Positions 57,669-64,000 of a stretch of 64,000 nucleotides of DNA are shown piece after piece. The notes under the pieces are model-generated. The model saw nothing but the letters and a program-made list of their open reading frames with translations. It did not search any database and was not told the origin of the DNA. The stretch lies in the NCBI RefSeq assembly GCF_001680005.1, contig NC_033567.1, positions 3,286,001-3,350,000 of the forward strand. The letters run 5' to 3'. How positions within the stretch are numbered: the first letter of the stretch is position 1; the number at the start of each line of letters is the position of its first letter. The DNA comes from Plasmodium coatneyi (Eukaryota > Apicomplexa > Aconoidasida > Haemosporida > Plasmodiidae). Both the position numbers and the translations under genes were made by a program.

Positions 57669-59993
57669 GGAACAAACTAACCCCCTCCTTGAAATGATTA
57701 TAAGATATATATGTGACGATCATGTGGTGATGTAACCCTTTTGCCCAGCGGGTCCATTTCTTTTTTTTTTTTTTTTTTTCGTCATGAGGCAAGAGTTTGT
57801 ACCAATGTGCAAATTGCAAATTGCTAATTACGTACAGTATATAAACTGGTTCGTTTGAACATGATGGATAATGATCGTTAATTTATATATAAATGCGAAA
57901 TGTATAAATGCATAACATACAATTTGTAATTGTATTTTATATATGTAACCAGCACAGACTCTGCTTCCCATGTGCACGGGGCAAAAAAAAAGAAAAAAGT
58001 ACAAGCATAGATTTAAAAATATTCAAGGGCGCATTATGTCCACGCACGTATATCCGACTGCCCCAGTTGGTGAAAAATGCATACGTAAAAAATACAGTGA
58101 CTTTAGCGCATAAGCATATAAGCGCATATTATTTTTATGCGTAATATATATAAATGCGCATATTGGATTGGCAAGGTGAGAAATATATATTTTCTGAATT
58201 AATATTTCTTCCCACTTGATATTTTTTTACCCCCTTTTTTTTCCTTCAGCATATTTTTTAAATTTGCCAATGTACATATTTTGTATTGTACATAAGAGCG
58301 AGAAAAATAGCACTTTTTTAAAAAATTCCATTTTTTATTTCCTAAGCGGAAATTATAAATAAAATAAAGCAAAATAAAGCAAAACAAAACAGAATAAAAT
58401 AAAATAAAAATACGAAATTGACTGACCACGAAAATTGAATGAAGAGTTTACGGAAATTGAAACAAGTACATACGGTACGTATTGACAAACTTGAAAATTT
58501 TACGTTCACCTGTATATATTTATTACTTGTGAATATGAACTTTTTTTTACAGGACCCCTTTATTGCATGATATATATATAATGTATATATATTTGTATAC
58601 TGCGTAATTTGTGCGCTTTTACGCTGTGTTTGCGCCTTCATGCGTGTTTGCTTGCGCTAACCATGTTTTTCATGTGAGTATGTTTTGTACGCGTTGCGTC
58701 GCATTTTACGTTGCGCTGCGCATATGTTTGTATACCTTTTTTCACATGTGCCCATACGTACAATATTATATATATGCATTTTGCATTATACACATGAATA
58801 CGCGAATACGCATTTTCCCCTTGGGGTACTCCAAAACACCACATTATGTTGCATTTTAGGGTTACCCACTTGAGTAAGCGATTTTGTAAAATTAAATGAT
58901 AAGAAAATTCCTTCTCTTTTTCAACTCCAGAAGTCTTTTCGATTAACTGCTATATTTATGGAATTTTTTTTTTTTTTCCCCTCTTTTTTTCATTTTTTCT
59001 TCCTTCATTTTTTTCCTTCCTTTTTCTCCCGAATTATGTCTTATTTCAATACTGAATGTTCCATGCTGCATACATTCGCGTGCTTGACGAAGCCAAATCC
59101 TAAAATTGTTCACCCAGCACGTCAGATCAGTATATGTACATAATTGTATGTATATTTGTCCTGACCTCCTCTGTGCGTTGGTGCGTATATATTTGTGCTG
59201 CGCGTATATATATTCGGCCCCCTACGCGCGTTCTTTTTATGTATGTAAGGAGGTACATTTATAAGTGTGCTGCTGTATGTTAACCTTTCCCCTTTTCTCT
59301 CCCACCCTCCGCGCTAAAATTGACCATTGTGTTGTATTAGCGTGTCACCGCTTGCATGTCATTTTTTTATTACGCTGAAAGTGCCTATTTACAGTCATTT
59401 TTTTTTTTTTTTTAAAAAAAGCTTGTGATATACTTTTTATTTTCACGCACCTCATCCCCTGTTGTGATATTTGTTTTGGGAACACGTGAAAAAAAAGGCG
59501 AACTGGGAAAAGTGTGAGAAACACGTGGAGCACGTGCGGCTTGTGAGCGGCGACCCGCTCGGCCAAACCAACAGGCGCGGAGTGCCTGACATTTCACAAA
59601 GTTTTGAATTTTTTTTTTTTTCTTTCATCCCTCCTCGAGTTTGTAAAACATAGCGCATTTTGTATGCGCACACAAATATAGTTCTGCCTGTTGTGGATAT
59701 TTTGTATGTGACCGTTTCTTTTGCGGACTTCACCCTCCTGTAAGTGGCTCCCCCTGATCGGTGCATCCAGAGGCGTACGCTTTGTTTACCTGTTGCACGG
59801 GACCGATTGAACTGTATTGCCAGTTGGCCACTTCGAAGGGGAGTCCACACCGAACCAGCGAATACGTTAAATATACGCATTTGCATATACACACACGTGC
59901 ATATATCCTGACATACACACATCCCTGTTGCGAAAGGCAACGCCTCCGTCGAATGAACGAGTCGTTTTAAATGAGGAGGACGGAGACACTCAA
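56735..59993. other. Large intergenic region upstream of kelch gene
   Basis: 3.3 kb of AT-rich DNA. It has a 28-base A run near 57639-57666, a T run near 57761-57779, and TA/TG-rich stretches near 58560-58800. A terminal-exon-like plus stretch at about 56879-57000 (after a polypyrimidine tract and CTAG) is open for 40 codons but has no partner exon. Presumably mostly promoter and 5' leader of the kelch gene. Confidence 0.4.
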
Positions 59994-62900
59994 ATGAATA
60001 AAATAAATGGACCAAAAATTGATGACATAAGTATAAGCATAAGCACAAGCACAAGCAACTGTGAAACACAACTACGAACGCAAAAAAACAATAAAAACGA
60101 AGTCAGAAGAGAAGGGGATTATAAGATGAGTAAAAACTTTAACATTTCCAATTACAACTTGGATTTAATAAAATGTTTGCAAAATGACTCCGGAATTTAC
60201 TTTATATTAGATCCATCCAAAGCCATCAACGATAAAAAAAGTTCCGACGTGTATGATATATTTATTCCTGAAAACAGTGATGGTGTTACGTTACATGTGC
60301 AAAAAGTAAATGAGGAGTATAAATGCATAGGGGTGAGCATAACGAAGAAGGGCATTGACATCAACACTGGCACGCGCATCTTTAATACGAAAATTGCCGA
60401 CTGGCTGGAGCAGCTCTTTCACTTTAACAAGACCTTATCAGGGGGGAACCAGCCCAGTGGCAACCATCCGAATAGCAACGGGGGTGCAAGCGCGAACGCC
60501 GGTAACCTCAGCAGTGGTAATATTAGCGGTCACAGCGGTCATAGCGTCCACAGTGGCATTAACACGGACAGCCTTAGCAACCGACTGAAACGAGTGAGCA
60601 GCAACAACTCTGCCACGGCTGAGAGCAACAGCGTGAACACCTCACCCTCCACAGTCATAAACAATTGCAGCAAAGGTGCGAATGCGGCCATTAGTGGCCT
60701 AAGCGGCAGCGTAAACGGAAGCAGCGTCAGCGGTGGGAACAAGCACGGCACGGGAGGATACAACAGCGTCAGGCATATGTCCCCCCCGGGCATGCAACAA
60801 GGACCAATCACCAATCTAGTTAAAAATCCCAAGAGCAACTTTGACCATTTTGAAAATAACGACAATTACAATCCTACCATTTGCAACAAGAAGAGTAATA
60901 AAATGATAAACCAGTCCAGCTGCAATTTAAACCAAAGCAACGGTACCAACAATGTTGTAACGCATATTGTGCCCTCCACCAACTTGTCCTCTTCTACTCA
61001 GTCGAAGGACAATAATAGTAACAGTAATAATAACGCCCCTTCGACTCACCCCCACATGCAGCAAGTGCAGCACGCCAAACAAATAAGATTGAATCAGATG
61101 AATGCAACGCATGCACACAAATCGCATTTGCTGCCGTACCACGGTGCGAATTATGAGGACAAGAATAGTAAACTGTACAACAGCGGAGGGGCAAACGTGA
61201 GTGGCACCAATGTGAGTTCGGCCAATGCCAATACTGTTAATAGCAAAAATGTGCTCAATGGAACATCGGCCAACGTGCAGGGGTCGTCCAACCCGAACAG
61301 TGAACTCATGAAGAATAACAAACTGGGGTGTACGAATAGGCAGAAAAGTGCCAACCACCATGTGCATACCAATCATCAGCATGGTGGTGGTGACTCCTTG
61401 TACAACGCGCAGAATACGCAGAATGCACAGAATGCACAGAACACGCAGAACGCACAAAATGCACACCCGAACAGTAACCACACATATAGTAATCACAAAT
61501 CGCAACAGCAGTCATACAATGAAAACTTCGGCTACCGGCCAACCTTATTCAATTTGCTTGAAGTTCTGGCAAATCATAATATTACTACGCCAGATCAGCG
61601 TGTGTGCATAAGGGGGATAGTAACGGATTTTCTAAACAACGAATTGCCTCATGGGAAGATTTATGCATACATCGGTGCAGTAGTGGGGCATGACATTCTA
61701 CATGACATAATAAGAAAACTGGAGAAGGATCCCAATCGAAATGTTGTTCCGGATGCTTCTGGGTTGGCAAGAATAGAAGCCGCTTTTGGATTGAGTAAGT
61801 CTTCCTATGACTTTATGAATCACACCTCCAACAGCACAAGTGTGAATAACATTCCTAACGTTTTATTTAACCACAGAAATCTGAATAGTGCCCTCCTGAA
61901 TAATCACATTTATTCGAATATCCTCTCTAATGTAGCTGGCAACAACTTGGCAAATAATAATGCAAATAACAACAGTAGTAATAGTGGTAATAATAATAAT
62001 GGTGGTTCGAGTGGAGGGGGTGCTGTCAGTGCGAACCCACGCATGGCCGATCGGGTCAGTATGGACAGTGAGAAACTTTTAAGTAACGTTAAAACGCAGG
62101 CGGATTTAAACAACCTGCTTAAGTATGCCAAGGGGGGTGACAAGTACGCCTTGTCCTGCAACAATTTGATTAGCATGGGTAAGAAGAAGGGTGGTGGTGG
62201 TCACCCTGCCATGAGTAATATGTTAAATATGCGCTCAGATGGCGTTTTTAACAATGGTATGGCCACCGTTGCAGGGATGAGCCAGAAAGGGGGTGGACTC
62301 ACTGCTCAGGATTATCTATGCATGTCTAGAAATTTGAACATGCAGTGTAACCCCCTGAACAACAGGGGAAGCGGTTCGGATGACGAGGAAGAACTCATGA
62401 AGGTGATTAAGAAGAACATTGAAACGTACAAAATGAACAACATAAAAAATATGCTTATATCTTCCGTCTTCGGGAGAATCAAGTGGCTTAAAATAATGAA
62501 CGAATCACCACACTCGTACCTCTACGGACATAGTATAGTAAAATTTGGGAATAAATTATACATGTTCGGGGGGACAAATAGCAAGCATAAGAAGGTGCCT
62601 TTCAATCATACCCTCACCTTTAGTCTCATTTATTACAATTATAAGTTACTGCCACTTGGGGGAAATTATCCCGAAGAGAGAGATGGGCACACCACGCATT
62701 TAATCTCCTTAAAGACCGGACTAGCTGTGTTCCTTTTCGGAGGTAGTAACGAGAATACCTACTTTAATGATATTTACACACTCGATATGGAAACGCGGAA
62801 ATGGAGCCAGCGAATTACCAAGGGGAAGATTCCCCTACCTAGGGATCAACACTGTTCACTTGTATACCCAGCTAAGAGTGAACACGTCCGTGGGGAAAAG

Positions 62901-64000
62901 ACCAACCTAACAGAAGGAGTAATAATTTTTGGAGGGAAATGCCTCTACAACAATAACATCGTAAACCTGAATGACATGTGGATGTTTTTATTCCAAATAA
63001 ACATGTGGGTTCGCATAAATTACTCCAGTCAAGAATCACCCATTGGAAGATATGGCATGAATTTCGTCTGGTCAGATACGAATACGTTATGCTTATTTGG
63101 TGGAGAGTACTTCGATTCGAATAAGAATTGTCGTGAGAGGAAGTTACTGGACGATATGTGGACCTTCCGTCTGAACTCTGCAACGGCGTCGAATGAAGTT
63201 AGCACGGGAGGGGGAGTTACAAGTACCACCCCTCCTACACATGTTGGTACAGGTGGGGTAGGTAGCCTTAGTTCATTAGGCAACGTGGGCAACATCGGTG
63301 GTGCGGGTGGCGTACCCACCAGCGGAGGTGCCTGCAGAAATTTTATTTATAATACCTCCAGTTCGATAGAAGGGGCGTTCTACAACAACGTCGATATAAT
63401 GCACGCCGATTCGTTCAACAATGGTGGTGGGAATAATGGCATCGGGGTTACTAACGACGGAAGCAACAAGCAGTTTTGTCAGAACAATTTGGCTACAAGC
63501 CAGTCAATAGATAAGAGCAGCACTTGTGAAAATTTAAACAACCTAACGAATAATGCATTGGCAGAGAATGCCGTCCCAAATGCATCCGTCAATTTAAGTG
63601 AAGAAAAAAATTCGTCAGATAACGAAAATGATCAGTTGAATAATCTCCTGAAGAGAATAAAAATAAGTGGAGAATGGAAGAGGGAGATATACGATGGGAA
63701 TATTGGTTGTAGGTCCAACTATAGTAGTATTTTCATAACACAGAGGCATCAAGACTTTAAAAGCGCAGAACCAAAGACGGTAGAAAAGTTGATGCTGCTG
63801 TGTAGCGGAATAACCTACATGGACAAGGATGATAAGTTGAAAATCGTTTCGAGTGACGAAATTTATGTCTACTTTTTTTCTCAAAAGAGATGGTATCTGC
63901 TAAAGGGGAAGTTGTACAATGAAGAATTCATATATAATGCGAGACAGAGACATGTAGGTTGCTTTTTCGAATCGAAGAACGTACTTGGGAGAGCCAATAA
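59994..64000 (+). CDS. Kelch-domain protein, partial (runs off window)
   Basis: Open frame from the ATG at 59994 to the window end, more than 1,330 residues, 3' end missing. Residues 1 to about 140 hold a short conserved block (YNLDLIKCLQNDSGIYFILD, GIDINTGTRIFNTKIADWLEQL). Residues from about 145 to 510 are Asn/Ser/Gly/His low complexity, including an (N/T/A)QN repeat near 475. A conserved globular segment, RPTLFNLLEVLANHNITTP to VGHDILHDIIRKLE, lies at about 514-580. It resembles the ACDC domain found at ApiAP2 C-termini, but weakly. Kelch repeats begin near 830: KLYMFGGTNSK, GLAVFLFGGSN, GVIIFGGK, TLCLFGGEYF. They are interrupted by long Gly/Ser/Asn inserts. Kelch propellers bind proteins; the partner is unknown. 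The start follows an in-frame upstream gap. Confidence 0.82.
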   Translation, partial: MNKINGPKIDDISISISTSTSNCETQLRTQKNNKNEVRREGDYKMSKNFNISNYNLDLIKCLQNDSGIYFILDPSKAINDKKSSDVYDIFIPENSDGVTLHVQKVNEEYKCIGVSITKKGIDINTGTRIFNTKIADWLEQLFHFNKTLSGGNQPSGNHPNSNGGASANAGNLSSGNISGHSGHSVHSGINTDSLSNRLKRVSSNNSATAESNSVNTSPSTVINNCSKGANAAISGLSGSVNGSSVSGGNKHGTGGYNSVRHMSPPGMQQGPITNLVKNPKSNFDHFENNDNYNPTICNKKSNKMINQSSCNLNQSNGTNNVVTHIVPSTNLSSSTQSKDNNSNSNNNAPSTHPHMQQVQHAKQIRLNQMNATHAHKSHLLPYHGANYEDKNSKLYNSGGANVSGTNVSSANANTVNSKNVLNGTSANVQGSSNPNSELMKNNKLGCTNRQKSANHHVHTNHQHGGGDSLYNAQNTQNAQNAQNTQNAQNAHPNSNHTYSNHKSQQQSYNENFGYRPTLFNLLEVLANHNITTPDQRVCIRGIVTDFLNNELPHGKIYAYIGAVVGHDILHDIIRKLEKDPNRNVVPDASGLARIEAAFGLSKSSYDFMNHTSNSTSVNNIPNVLFNHRNLNSALLNNHIYSNILSNVAGNNLANNNANNNSSNSGNNNNGGSSGGGAVSANPRMADRVSMDSEKLLSNVKTQADLNNLLKYAKGGDKYALSCNNLISMGKKKGGGGHPAMSNMLNMRSDGVFNNGMATVAGMSQKGGGLTAQDYLCMSRNLNMQCNPLNNRGSGSDDEEELMKVIKKNIETYKMNNIKNMLISSVFGRIKWLKIMNESPHSYLYGHSIVKFGNKLYMFGGTNSKHKKVPFNHTLTFSLIYYNYKLLPLGGNYPEERDGHTTHLISLKTGLAVFLFGGSNENTYFNDIYTLDMETRKWSQRITKGKIPLPRDQHCSLVYPAKSEHVRGEKTNLTEGVIIFGGKCLYNNNIVNLNDMWMFLFQINMWVRINYSSQESPIGRYGMNFVWSDTNTLCLFGGEYFDSNKNCRERKLLDDMWTFRLNSATASNEVSTGGGVTSTTPPTHVGTGGVGSLSSLGNVGNIGGAGGVPTSGGACRNFIYNTSSSIEGAFYNNVDIMHADSFNNGGGNNGIGVTNDGSNKQFCQNNLATSQSIDKSSTCENLNNLTNNALAENAVPNASVNLSEEKNSSDNENDQLNNLLKRIKISGEWKREIYDGNIGCRSNYSSIFITQRHQDFKSAEPKTVEKLMLLCSGITYMDKDDKLKIVSSDEIYVYFFSQKRWYLLKGKLYNEEFIYNARQRHVGCFFESKNVLGRAN

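Noticed and set aside
59452..60069. 205-residue minus-strand frame before the kelch gene
   Set aside because: Overlaps the kelch start, is Cys/Leu low complexity at its N-terminus and has no domain.

Overview
This is nuclear DNA of a malaria parasite of the simian (Plasmodium vivax/knowlesi) clade, most likely P. knowlesi or its close relative P. coatneyi. Two multi-exon KIR-family variant antigen genes lie among housekeeping genes rather than at a chromosome end, and they flank a long degenerate array of the Plasmodium telomere heptad GGGTT(T/C)A. Introns are small with GT..AG ends, homopolymer tracts are frequent, and housekeeping order resembles what I recall of P. falciparum chromosome 14 (SHLP1 - IF-1 - U2AF - eIF4A - P4-type ATPase).

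Layout. 1-1.8 kb: Shewanella-like phosphatase SHLP1. 2.6-13.1 kb: a variant-gene island. KIR-A (minus, three extracellular domains) and KIR-B (plus, two domains) are divergently transcribed away from a head-to-head interstitial telomere array, G-rich at 6.77-7.88 kb and C-rich at 7.91-8.32 kb. A separate 42-bp repeat and purine tracts sit beyond KIR-B. 13.4-29.7 kb: core genes for a secreted protein of unknown function, a GS28-like Golgi SNARE, apicoplast IF-1, an ARS2/SERRATE homologue, U2AF large subunit and eIF4A. 32.3-38 kb: a P4-ATPase-like membrane protein whose catalytic motifs are largely degraded. 40.3-41.8 kb: a six-exon Derlin. 42.9-45.1 kb: a CCCH zinc-finger protein. 50.9-53.5 kb: an LRRC51-like leucine-rich repeat protein and a C9orf78/HCA59-family spliceosome protein. 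54.6-56.7 kb: two tentative tiny spliced genes. 60-64 kb: the start of a large kelch protein that runs off the window.

Functional picture. The core genes serve RNA processing and translation (ARS2, U2AF2, HCA59, eIF4A, CCCH protein, apicoplast IF-1) and the secretory and membrane system (Golgi SNARE, Derlin, P4-ATPase-like protein, SHLP1). No operon-like organisation is expected. The island between SHLP1 and the secreted-protein gene is the accessory part. The most notable signals are the telomere-fusion-like array between the KIR genes, the symmetric-phase one-exon-per-domain build of KIR, and the apparently dead P4-ATPase. No tRNA, rRNA, CRISPR or transposon was recognised. Exon boundaries were inferred by eye from splice sites and frame continuity, not from transcripts.
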